Below are positions 31,994 through 39,471 of a DNA stretch of 64,000 nt, piece after piece. The notes beneath the pieces were generated by a model. It made no database searches. It worked only from the letters and a program-made list of their open reading frames with translations, and was not told where the DNA came from. Both the position numbers and the translations under genes were made by a program. The number at the start of each line of letters is the position of its first letter. Within the stretch, counting starts at the first letter, position 1. This DNA comes from Rubrivivax gelatinosus (GTDB taxonomy: Bacteria > Pseudomonadota > Gammaproteobacteria > Burkholderiales > Burkholderiaceae_C): assembly GCF_004340905.1 (NCBI RefSeq), contig NZ_SLXD01000001.1, forward strand, positions 372,001 through 436,000. Reading direction: 5' to 3'.

Positions 31994-32047
31994 AGAACCG
32001 ACAAGGCTGCGGCGCTGCGCGCGGCTGCCGGTTTGTAAACCAGTCGG
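31994..32047 (+). repeat. Cloverleaf repeat copy 3 (reduced)
   Basis: A third coding of [18 protein letters not shown] lies at 31994-32038. P1 is reduced to CCGAC (31998-32002) with GTCGG (32043-32047). P2 keeps eight of ten pairs with loop TGC. P3 is GGTTT-GT-AAACC (32030-32041) over the stop codon, and P4 is missing. All eight codon differences from copy 1 and nine from copy 2 are synonymous. It is probably the most eroded copy. Confidence 0.7.
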
Positions 32048-32060
32048 CGCATACGACGAA

Positions 32061-32083
32061 GGCGGCCTGCGGGCCGCCTTTTT
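32061..32083 (+). terminator. Rho-independent terminator of the metK transcript
   Basis: GGCGGCC (32061-32067), loop TGCG and GGCCGCC (32072-32078) are followed at once by five T residues. This is the best canonical terminator in the window. It lies after all three cloverleaf copies, so they belong to the metK 3' untranslated region. Confidence 0.88.
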
Positions 32084-32241
32084 CATGGCTTCGGCCTCGC
32101 CGGAGCCCCCGTCTGGCCGCGACATCCAGCCTGCCCCGGCGCGCACCAAGCATCCAAGCGCCTCGATTCGGGACCCGCAAGCTCTGCAGCCAGACCGATG
32201 AAGAAGCACATGCGCAGTGGAGGCCTCCCTTAGGCCAACAA

Positions 32242-32467
32242 ATGCCGTATATGCTATATCACAGACAGGCTCCCCGCCTGTGTGTGCGGGAGGCTCTTGC
32301 CACGATATGCCGTATTTGCTATTTTTAATCGTGTCGAGAGCGCCAACCTTGTGGGGGCTCAAGAGAGAAATAAGCCGCAGTCATCAACGTGGCGGCGAGA
32401 ATCTTGATAGCAAATACAGCATTCTCGGGCCAATGTCATCCCAGCAGAGACATAGCAAATGAAGCAT
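32242..32467. promoter_or_regulatory. Four-copy operator array of the hipBA operon
   Basis: A 16-bp motif occurs four times: ATGCCGTATATGCTAT (32242-32257) and ATGCCGTATTTGCTAT (32307-32322) on the plus strand, then ATAGCAAATACAGCAT (32407-32422) and ATAGCAAATGAAGCAT (32452-32467), which are the same motif inverted. The last copy covers the hipB ATG (32459-32461). The region is far richer in A+T than the flanks and contains TATTTTTAATC near 32316. The encoded HipB is the expected binder; bound HipB could block both transcription and start-codon access. The rest of the gap from 32084 to 32241 shows no feature I can name. Confidence 0.75.
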
Positions 32468-32776
32468 CAACTCTCGAGCCTAGCCGACCTCGGCCGTGAG
32501 GTGGCGCGACTGCGCAAGGCCAAGGGCCTGACGCAGAAAGAGCTGGGCGCCCTTACCGGGATGGGGCAGTCGACGCTGGCTCGATTCGAGACGGGCCAGG
32601 TCGCCGAGTTCGGAGCCCGAAAGCTCCTTCGCCTGCTGGAGGTGCTGGGCCACGGGCTGGCGGTCACCGAAGAGAGGCCGCAGTTCACCCTGGATGACGC
32701 ACTGCGCGTGCGGCGCAGCGAGGCCGCACACGACAACCCGGGTTCTGCCACGACGAGCTTCAAGGAGCCGCTTTGA
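32459..32776 (+). CDS. hipB: HipB-type XRE antitoxin
   Basis: DNA-binding protein of 105 residues with an XRE HTH at about 10-66 (LGREVARLRKAKGLTQKELGALTGMGQSTLARFETG). This is the usual HipB layout, and the tail after about 75 is probably flexible. Its start codon lies within the fourth operator copy. The stop TGA (32774-32776) overlaps the TTG start of hipA. It should bind and neutralise HipA and repress the operon. Confidence 0.9.
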   Translation: MKHQLSSLADLGREVARLRKAKGLTQKELGALTGMGQSTLARFETGQVAEFGARKLLRLLEVLGHGLAVTEERPQFTLDDALRVRRSEAAHDNPGSATTSFKEPL

Positions 32777-34101
32777 AGCTCACCGTCTTCGTCCAGAACA
32801 AGGCCGTGGCGACGCTGGAGTCGCCCGACAACTTCGAGCACGTGCTCACCTACCATCCCGCCGTGGCCGCCGAGGACTTCGTGTCCTTGCTCATGCCCGT
32901 GCGGACGAAGTCCTACGCCTACCCGGAACTGCATCCTGTGTTCCGGATGAACCTGCCCGAGGGCTACCTGCTGTCGGTCCTGCAGGAACAGTTGGGCCCC
33001 CACATCGGGGCCTCGCCGCTGAGCCTGCTTTCGGTGGTGGGCCGCAACGCGATTGGCCGCGTCAAGGTGGCGCCCGAGGGTGCTGACCCCGTCGCTCCGG
33101 CGCCGGCATTCGAGCTGCGCGACATCCTGCGAGGCGACAACTCCGAGGCGGCCTTCGTGGAACTGGTACACCGTTATGCGCAGAGCGGCGTGTCCGGCGT
33201 CGTGCCCAAGTTCCTGGCGCCCGGCGCCAAGGAGCTTCCCGAAGGCCATGACAAGTCGACCCTGGCCACGGAGCACTTCATCATCAAAGGCACCACGGAG
33301 AAGCTGCCTGGGGTGGCGCTCAACGAGCACTTCTGCATGCGGGTGGCGCAACTCGCCTTCGAACATGCCGCCAAGACCGAAGTGTCTGACGACGGGCAGG
33401 CGCTGGTGGTCCACCGTTTCGACTATGCCGCGGACGGGAGCACCCGGCTGGGCATGGAAGACCTTTGCAGCTTGCTCGCCCTGCGCCCCGAGCAGAAGTA
33501 CGAGTCGACCTGGGAGAAGGTCGCCAAACGCATCAAGGACGTCACGCCACCGGCCCGTCAGGCGCAGGCACTGTCGCATCTGGGTGACCTGCTGCTGCTG
33601 ACCTATGCCTTGCGCAACGCGGACTGCCACACGAAGAACATCGCGCTGCTCTACTCCGGCAGCGAAGACGTCCGGCTGGCGCCCGTCTACGACATGCTGA
33701 CCATCACGGTCTACGACGACTACTGCAAGAACCCGCCGGGCATGTCGGTGCATGGCCGCAGCACCTGGCGCCCGGGCAAGGCGCTGGAGCTGTACCTGCA
33801 GACGCATTGCGGCCTGAAGCCGCAGGACATCGAGCGGCGGGTGGAGCGGCTGTGCCAGGCCGTCGTGGACGTGTCGCCCGAGGTGGTGCGCGCCAGCCGC
33901 ACGTTCAAGAACTTCGAGCGCGTCGGGCCGCGCATGCTGCATGCCTGGAATGACGGTCTCAACAGCCTGCGGCTGCGCAAGACCTGGAGCCTGCCGTCCT
34001 TGGCGCCGTTGCTGCAGGCCGAAGGCCTTGCCGACGTGGACAGGCCCAAGGAGCCGTCCCCGGAGAAGCTGGGGCGTTCGCCGCTGCCGCTCATGAGTTG
34101 A
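32773..34101 (+). CDS. hipA: HipA-family serine/threonine kinase toxin
   Basis: Kinase of 442 residues. The start is TTG at 32773, overlapping the hipB stop by four bases, which should lower toxin translation relative to antitoxin. An N-terminal domain (about 1-100) precedes the kinase core: EHFIIKGT holds the ATP lysine, HRFDYA the substrate block, NADCHTKNIAL the catalytic Asp and metal Asn, and LAPVYDMLTI the metal Asp. HipA of E. coli phosphorylates glutamyl-tRNA synthetase; the target of this subfamily is unknown. All catalytic residues are present, so it looks active. Confidence 0.9.
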   Translation: MKLTVFVQNKAVATLESPDNFEHVLTYHPAVAAEDFVSLLMPVRTKSYAYPELHPVFRMNLPEGYLLSVLQEQLGPHIGASPLSLLSVVGRNAIGRVKVAPEGADPVAPAPAFELRDILRGDNSEAAFVELVHRYAQSGVSGVVPKFLAPGAKELPEGHDKSTLATEHFIIKGTTEKLPGVALNEHFCMRVAQLAFEHAAKTEVSDDGQALVVHRFDYAADGSTRLGMEDLCSLLALRPEQKYESTWEKVAKRIKDVTPPARQAQALSHLGDLLLLTYALRNADCHTKNIALLYSGSEDVRLAPVYDMLTITVYDDYCKNPPGMSVHGRSTWRPGKALELYLQTHCGLKPQDIERRVERLCQAVVDVSPEVVRASRTFKNFERVGPRMLHAWNDGLNSLRLRKTWSLPSLAPLLQAEGLADVDRPKEPSPEKLGRSPLPLMS

Positions 34102-34169
34102 TCCGCCGCATGGGTCGACGGGTGGATCGCCAAGCGTCGCCGGCACGAGTACGCCGGCATCATCGGCTG

Positions 34170-35225
34170 ATGGCCACGATCTACCCCGCCCCGCTGCACC
34201 CCGGCAGCCGCATCGCCGTCACCGCGCCGAGTTCGGGCGTCGCACCGCGCCTGCATGCGCGACTGGAACTGGCACTGAGCGTGCTGCGCGCCCGCGGCTT
34301 CCTCGTCGAGGAAGGCCGCTGCCTGCGACAGCAGCAGGACGACGCCAGCGCCCCGGCCACCGAACGCGCCGCCGAACTGATGGCGCTGCTGCTGCGCGAG
34401 GACGTCGACGCCATCGTGCCGCCCTGGGGCGGCGAGCTGGCCATCGAGGTGTTGCAGCGACTGGACTGGGCGGCGCTCGGCCGGGCGCGGCCGAAGTGGC
34501 TGCTCGGCTACTCCGACACCAGCACGCTGCTGCTGCCGATCACGCTGCATCTGGGCTGGGCGACGGCGCACGGCCCCTGCCTGATGGACCTGGTGCCGGG
34601 CCAGGACGACCCGCTGACGGCCTCGCTCTTCGAGCACCTGGCGACGCCGGCCGGCGGACGCTTCGTGCAGGCCGCGTCCAGCCGCTGGCAACGCCAATGG
34701 ACCGACTTCGCCTCCGCGCCGCAGCAGCCCTACCAGCTGAGCGAAACCACGGTCTGGCGGCCGGTGAACGCAGCGGCCGCCAGACCGCTGGACCTGCAGG
34801 GCCGGCTGATCGGTGGCTGCATCGACACGCTGATGCATCTGGCCGCATCGCGCGACGGCGACGTGCCGGGTTTCGTGCTCCGCGCCGCCGCGCGCGGCGA
34901 AGCCACGCTGCTGTACCTGGAGAACGCCGAGCTGTCGCCACCGGCCCTGGTGCGCGCCTTGCGCGGGCTGCGCGCGGCCGGCTGGTTCGACGGCGTCGCG
35001 GCCGTGCTGATCGGGCGCAGCGGCGCCGAGCCGGTCGACGACCCGCAACGCCTGGACGACGCCCGGGCCGTTGACCAGTCGCTGGCCGACCTGACCTGCC
35101 CGGTGCTCGCCGACCTGGACATCGGCCACCGGCCGCCGCAGTGGCTGCTGATCAACGGCGCGATGGCGCGGCTGCGCTGGGACGGCCGCAGCGCCGCAGG
35201 CACGCTGGAGCAGACCCTGGCCTGA
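34170..35225 (+). CDS. S66-family carboxypeptidase (LD-carboxypeptidase / MccF-like)
   Basis: Serine peptidase of 351 residues. The N-terminus LHPGSRIAVTAPSSGV is the family opening. The nucleophile region is LLGYSDTSTLL (Ser about 115), then GPCLMDL; the Glu/His pair is expected in LYLENAELSP and DIGHRPPQWLL. LdcA-type members trim tetrapeptides during peptidoglycan recycling; MccF-type members cleave peptide-nucleotide antibiotics. The motif GYSDTST followed by a long middle domain fits either. It starts 68 bp after hipA but is probably independent of it. Confidence 0.82.
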   Translation: MATIYPAPLHPGSRIAVTAPSSGVAPRLHARLELALSVLRARGFLVEEGRCLRQQQDDASAPATERAAELMALLLREDVDAIVPPWGGELAIEVLQRLDWAALGRARPKWLLGYSDTSTLLLPITLHLGWATAHGPCLMDLVPGQDDPLTASLFEHLATPAGGRFVQAASSRWQRQWTDFASAPQQPYQLSETTVWRPVNAAAARPLDLQGRLIGGCIDTLMHLAASRDGDVPGFVLRAAARGEATLLYLENAELSPPALVRALRGLRAAGWFDGVAAVLIGRSGAEPVDDPQRLDDARAVDQSLADLTCPVLADLDIGHRPPQWLLINGAMARLRWDGRSAAGTLEQTLA

Positions 35226-35237
35226 CGCGCCGCGTGT

Positions 35238-35609
35238 TCAGCTCAGGCCGCAGAACTTGCGGAACGGCGCCAGCACCGCGTCGCCGCGAAAGGGCTTGAC
35301 GATCCAGCCGGTGACGCCGGCCTCGCGCCCGCGGGCGCGGATGGCGGCGTTGTCCTCGGTCGTCAGCATGATGATGCGCACGTCCTTGTTGCCGAACTCG
35401 GTGCGGATCTTCTGCGCCATCGTCAGCCCGTCCATGTTGGGCATGTTGACGTCGCTGACGATCAGCCGGATGCCGGGGTCCTGCTGGAGCTTGGCGATGC
35501 CGTCGCGGCCGTCGCTGGCCACGGTGACTTCGAAACCGTTCTGGATGAGATAACTGGAGACGATCTCGCGCATCGTGCTCGAGTCGTCGACGACCAGGAC
35601 ATGGGCCAT
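35238..35609 (-). CDS. CheY-like single-domain response regulator
   Basis: Receiver-only protein of 123 residues. It has VVDDSSTMRE (acidic pair about 8-9), phospho-acceptor in LIVSDVNMPNMDG (D about 53), T in MLTTE and K in WIVKPFRGD. Lies 38 bp downstream of the CheX-like gene on the same strand. CheX proteins dephosphorylate CheY-P, so the two are likely partners in a chemotaxis-like or motility signal pathway. Confidence 0.9.
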   Translation of the reverse strand: MAHVLVVDDSSTMREIVSSYLIQNGFEVTVASDGRDGIAKLQQDPGIRLIVSDVNMPNMDGLTMAQKIRTEFGNKDVRIIMLTTEDNAAIRARGREAGVTGWIVKPFRGDAVLAPFRKFCGLS

Positions 35610-35647
35610 GGGACGGGATCCTCGCGCCGCGCGGCGCGCTCGGGGTT

Positions 35648-36607
35648 TCAGAAGAGTTCGAGTTCGCCGGTGCCGCCGGGTTTGTCGCCCGGGCTGGCGT
35701 ATTCGGTGAAACGTTCGGGCGACCACAGCAGGTTGAAGATCAGCCGCTGCACGATGATCAGCGGCGGCAGCCCCGGGCGGCGCGGGTCCGACAGCTTGTA
35801 GCGCACGCACAGCTGCGGGTCTTGCGAGCCGAAGGAGATGTACTTCTGCTCGTGGTTGATGACGATCGGCACCTGGGTCTGCTCGTTGGCGAAGGCCTCG
35901 GGCGGGATGTAGCGGTTCTTGAACGCGCCCCAGATCAGGTTCGTCGTCTCGCCCAGCAGGTGGTTGAGCTCGCGGAAGTTCAGGTCGCCGCCGACGCCTT
36001 CGTAGCCGAAGCCCTGCAGCATGCCCTGGCGCAGCGCGCTCTCCTCCGTCTGCAGCATCATGTAGCCGCGGCACCAGGTGCTCTCCAGCGCGATCAGCGT
36101 CGACACCTGGCCGAAGATGATGCGGTCGTGCACGACGTACGGCGGCTCGTTGTCCACCTGGGCGTGCGGGAACATCGAACGGATCGCGCCGGCCGTCAGC
36201 TCGACGACGCCGTTGACCAGCTCGGTGGGGTAGCGCAGGCTGAACAGGCTGCATTCGACCGCCTCGCGCAGCGTGTCGAGTTCGGTCCAGGGGTGGCTGG
36301 CGGCACGCGCCTGGGCCTCGGCCAGTGGTGTGTCGCCGGTGCGGCGCAGGAAGATCGGCAGCTCCGGGCGCAGGCGGTGGATGGCCACCGCGAGGTCGAG
36401 CGCGCCGCCGCTCTCGCAGGGCAGGTCCTCGGCCAGCATCACGCCGCCCAGGTCCTTGTGCTGCGACAGCGTCGGCAATGCGTCGGTGGCGCTGCGCGGC
36501 AGCACGACGAGCCCGAGCGACTGCGCGAAGTCCCACAGCGTCTGGTAGTGCCGGGGATCGTGTTCGAGCAGCAGCACCTTGGCTGCGAGCGTGGGGGCGT
36601 CGGACAT
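35648..36607 (-). CDS. Pseudo-receiver / CheX-like phosphatase-type protein
   Basis: Protein of 319 residues with two parts. The N-terminal 120 residues look like a receiver fold (KVLLLEHDPRHYQTLWDF) but lack the paired Asp and have Ala where the phospho-Asp should stand (MLAEDLP), so it is probably not phosphorylated. The C-terminal part (about 130-300) resembles CheC/CheX phosphatases: ELVNGVVELTAGAIRSMF and NFRELNHLLGETTNLIWGAFKNR, with the ExxN-type motif in ELNHLLGETTN. The start MSDAPTL is chosen since the receiver begins directly after it. Confidence 0.7.
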   Translation of the reverse strand: MSDAPTLAAKVLLLEHDPRHYQTLWDFAQSLGLVVLPRSATDALPTLSQHKDLGGVMLAEDLPCESGGALDLAVAIHRLRPELPIFLRRTGDTPLAEAQARAASHPWTELDTLREAVECSLFSLRYPTELVNGVVELTAGAIRSMFPHAQVDNEPPYVVHDRIIFGQVSTLIALESTWCRGYMMLQTEESALRQGMLQGFGYEGVGGDLNFRELNHLLGETTNLIWGAFKNRYIPPEAFANEQTQVPIVINHEQKYISFGSQDPQLCVRYKLSDPRRPGLPPLIIVQRLIFNLLWSPERFTEYASPGDKPGGTGELELF

Positions 36608-36739
36608 GGGCGGGCGCTCGGCAAAACAACGGGCGGCGCGGCGGCAGGCCGGCCGGTCTGCAACGCACATCGGCCCTGCCGAGGCTCAGCTTGAGGCGGG
36701 TCGCCCCCAGGCACCACGCGCGAGCGTGGCGTTGTCCAC

Positions 36740-36766
36740 GGCCGGCGCGCCCCGCGCACGCCGGCC
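36740..36766 (-). terminator. Hairpin downstream of purT
   Basis: GGCCGGCG (36740-36747) and CGCCGGCC (36759-36766) form a perfect 8-bp stem eight bases beyond the purT stop codon. There is no U-tract, so its role as a terminator is uncertain. Confidence 0.4.
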
Positions 36767-36774
36767 GGCGGCGA

Positions 36775-37980
36775 TCAGGCCTGGCGCGGCTTGACGCGCG
36801 AGGCGGCGAGCTTGGCGCGCTCGCGCGCCGTGTCGACGTCGTCGGCGTGCACCAGCGCCACGCCCATGCGGCGCTTGCTGAAGCTCTCGGGCTTGCCGAA
36901 CAGGCGCAGTTCGCTGCCCGGCACGGCCAGCGCGTCGGCGACGCCGTCGAAGACGATGCCGGCGGCGTCGACACCGCCGTAGACCACGGCGCTGGCGCCC
37001 GGGCTCTTCAGCGTCGTGTCCACCGGCAGGCCGAGGATGGCGCGGGCGTGCAGCTCGAACTCGTTCTGCCACTGCGTGGCCATCGTCACCATGCCGGTGT
37101 CGTGCGGGCGCGGGCTGACTTCGCTGAACCAGACCTGGTCGCCCTTGACGAAGAGCTCGACGCCGAACAGGCCCAGGCCGCCCAGGTCGTCGGTGATCTT
37201 CTTGGCGATGTCGCGTGCGGCGGCCAGCGCCGCCGGGCTCATCGGGTGCGGCTGCCAGCTCTCGACGTAGTCGCCGCTGACCTGCACGTGGCCGACGGGA
37301 GCGCAGAACTGCGTCTGCGGCTGGCCGTCGGCACCCAGTGCGCGCACGGTGAGCAGCGTGATCTCGTAGTCGAAAGCGATGAAGCCCTCGACGATGATGC
37401 GGCCGCCGGCGACACGGCCGCCGGCCATCGCGTAGTCCCAGGCCTTCTTCACGCCGTCGGGGCCGTCGATCTTGCTCTGGCCCTTGCCGCTGGAGCTCAT
37501 CACCGGCTTGACGACGCAGGGATAGCCGATGCCGCCGTCGATCGCGGCCTGCAGCTCTTCCAGCGAGTCGCAGAAGCGGTAGGGGCTGGTCGGCAGGCCC
37601 AGCGTCTCGGCGGCCAGGCGGCGGATGCCTTCGCGGTCCATCGTCAGGCGCGCGGCGCGCGCCGTCGGGATGCAGCGGATGCGGCCTTCGGCTTCCATCT
37701 GCTCGAGCACCGGCGTCGCGATGGCCTCGATCTCGGGCACGACGAGCTGCGGCTTCTCGGCTTCCAGCAGCGCGCGCAGCTGCTCCGGGTCGCTCATCGT
37801 GATCGTGCGCGCGTGGTGCGCGACCTGCTGGCCGGGCGCGTTCTCGTAGCGGTCGACGGCGATGGTCTCGACACCCAGGCGCTGCAGCGCGATCAGCACC
37901 TCCTTGCCGAGTTCGCCGCTGCCCAGCAGCAGGACGCGGGTGGCGGACGGAGACAGCGGCGTGCCGAGGACGGTGCTCAT
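36775..37980 (-). CDS. purT: Formate-dependent GAR transformylase PurT
   Basis: ATP-grasp enzyme of 401 residues that uses formate and ATP to formylate glycinamide ribonucleotide in purine synthesis. Family marks are [19 protein letters not shown] (about 16-34), [22 protein letters not shown] (ATP loop) and [29 protein letters not shown]. The chosen start [12 protein letters not shown] gives the normal length. It stands alone and diverges from an unknown gene. Confidence 0.95.
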   Translation of the reverse strand: MSTVLGTPLSPSATRVLLLGSGELGKEVLIALQRLGVETIAVDRYENAPGQQVAHHARTITMSDPEQLRALLEAEKPQLVVPEIEAIATPVLEQMEAEGRIRCIPTARAARLTMDREGIRRLAAETLGLPTSPYRFCDSLEELQAAIDGGIGYPCVVKPVMSSSGKGQSKIDGPDGVKKAWDYAMAGGRVAGGRIIVEGFIAFDYEITLLTVRALGADGQPQTQFCAPVGHVQVSGDYVESWQPHPMSPAALAAARDIAKKITDDLGGLGLFGVELFVKGDQVWFSEVSPRPHDTGMVTMATQWQNEFELHARAILGLPVDTTLKSPGASAVVYGGVDAAGIVFDGVADALAVPGSELRLFGKPESFSKRRMGVALVHADDVDTARERAKLAASRVKPRQA

Positions 37981-38118
37981 GACGGATGGGGCGGAAGTCG
38001 GACGGAGGGCCCGGATTGTCGCCGCAGGCACGCCCGGGCCCGCTTGTCGCGCGGCACAACGCGACCTTTGCCCGGCTTTTCCCGCTCAACGACGTCGCCG
38101 GAAGGCCGAAACCCTGTC

Positions 38119-38616
38119 ATGGCCCACCTCGACGACCTCTTCGGCGCCCCGCTGCACGAGCACCGCGGCGACCGCCAGCACCGCTTCATGGAGTCGGCGG
38201 ACATCAACATCGTCTTTCGCGAGCTGTTCCGCCCGCTGCAGGCCAACGTGCGCCGCGGCATGACCATCGAGGGCCAGCTGTACGGCATCGAGATGGACCC
38301 CTGCATCCCCGGCGAGCTGCTGGGCTCGACCTGGATCGCGCCGGTCGCCGGCACCGCGTCGGACCCGGAGCGCCTGGCCGACGACGGCCTGCGCCGCGCG
38401 ACGCTGGCGCAGCTGCTGGCCGAACCGCGGCCCGAGGCGCTGTTCGTCTACGTCTGCGAACGCAAGATCAAGCGCCGCGCCGTGCTCTACGTCGAGCTGG
38501 CCTCCGAGGACGGCCAGTACGCCGCCGAGTACCCGATCCGCTCGGCACGCGGCTGGCACCACCGCGAGCTCGTCGAGGCGCCGTACCGCCGCCTGGGGCC
38601 GCGGGCGCTGGCCTGA
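38119..38616 (+). CDS. Hypothetical protein, no family recognised
   Basis: Protein of 165 residues with no signal peptide or membrane segment. It starts MAHLDDLFGAPLHEHRGDRQ and contains a mostly beta pattern later (EALFVYVCERKIKRRAVLYVELASEDGQYAAEYPIRS). Codon use is like its neighbours. The frame ends at 38616 and the convergent HAD gene ends at 38617 with no gap. I do not recognise the family. Confidence 0.65.
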   Translation: MAHLDDLFGAPLHEHRGDRQHRFMESADINIVFRELFRPLQANVRRGMTIEGQLYGIEMDPCIPGELLGSTWIAPVAGTASDPERLADDGLRRATLAQLLAEPRPEALFVYVCERKIKRRAVLYVELASEDGQYAAEYPIRSARGWHHRELVEAPYRRLGPRALA

Positions 38617-39441
38617 TCAGCGCCCGAAGCCGGCGATCACCGCGCGCGCGACCTCGGCAAAGCCGGCGCCGCGTTCGCCGCGCGTGATCCAGCGCGGCCA
38701 GGTGTGCAGCTGCGCGGCGAAACGCCGCAGGTTGGCGACGCCGACCGAACGTTCGAAGGCCCCGAACATCAGCTGGTCGTTGGTCGAGTCGCCGACGTAG
38801 ACCCAGCGGCCGATCTCGCCGGCCAGCTCGCGCCCGTAGAGCCGGCGCAGCATCCAGTGCGCCGCGCTCAGCTTGGTGTGGGTGCCGATCCAGCCGTTGA
38901 CGTGGATCGAGCTGACGGTGGCCGTGAGCCCTTCCTCGTGCATCAGGCGCACGACGGTCTCGATCTGCGCCTCGTCCAGGCGGGCGAACTCGGAATGGTC
39001 GACGGCGATGTCGGTGACGCGGCCGTCGCTGTCGCGTGCCAGCGTCGCGCCCGGCACTTCGCGCAGCACGCGCGCCGCGGCGGCGCGCAGGCGCGCGGCA
39101 TTGCGCACACGTTCGGCCGCGGGCTGGGCGAACTCGATGCGGGCGCCGTCGCCGTCGGGGATCAGCGCCGCGCCGCCGTTCTCGGCGACCATCGCCTCCA
39201 GCGGCCAGGCGCCCAGCAGCGGCAGGCACCAGCCCAGCGGGCGCCCGGTGATCGCGATCACCGGCACGCCGGCGGCACGCAGATCGGCCAGCGCGGCGGC
39301 GGCCGGCGGGTCGATGCGGCCGTCGGCGGTCAGCGTATCGTCGATGTCGGTGAAGATGCCGAGGCTGCCGTGAAGTGCGGCGGGAACGAGGTCGACGGCT
39401 TGACTCAAGATAATTGACAGCTCGGCTGGACGGTCGATCAT
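38617..39441 (-). CDS. HAD-IIB family sugar-phosphatase-like hydrolase
   Basis: Haloacid-dehalogenase-fold phosphatase of 274 residues. Motif I is FTDIDDTLT (nucleophile and acid D-x-D), motif II is AITGRPLGW, K is in THTKLSAAHWML, and motif IV is YVGDSTNDQLMF. A type-IIB cap lies between about 95 and 190, as in sucrose- or trehalose-phosphate phosphatases. The substrate is not determined. The ppk2 gene diverges from it at only 30 bp. Confidence 0.82.
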   Translation of the reverse strand: MIDRPAELSIILSQAVDLVPAALHGSLGIFTDIDDTLTADGRIDPPAAAALADLRAAGVPVIAITGRPLGWCLPLLGAWPLEAMVAENGGAALIPDGDGARIEFAQPAAERVRNAARLRAAAARVLREVPGATLARDSDGRVTDIAVDHSEFARLDEAQIETVVRLMHEEGLTATVSSIHVNGWIGTHTKLSAAHWMLRRLYGRELAGEIGRWVYVGDSTNDQLMFGAFERSVGVANLRRFAAQLHTWPRWITRGERGAGFAEVARAVIAGFGR

Positions 39442-39471
39442 GGGCAGGTCGAAACGTCGCGAGCGCGTCTC

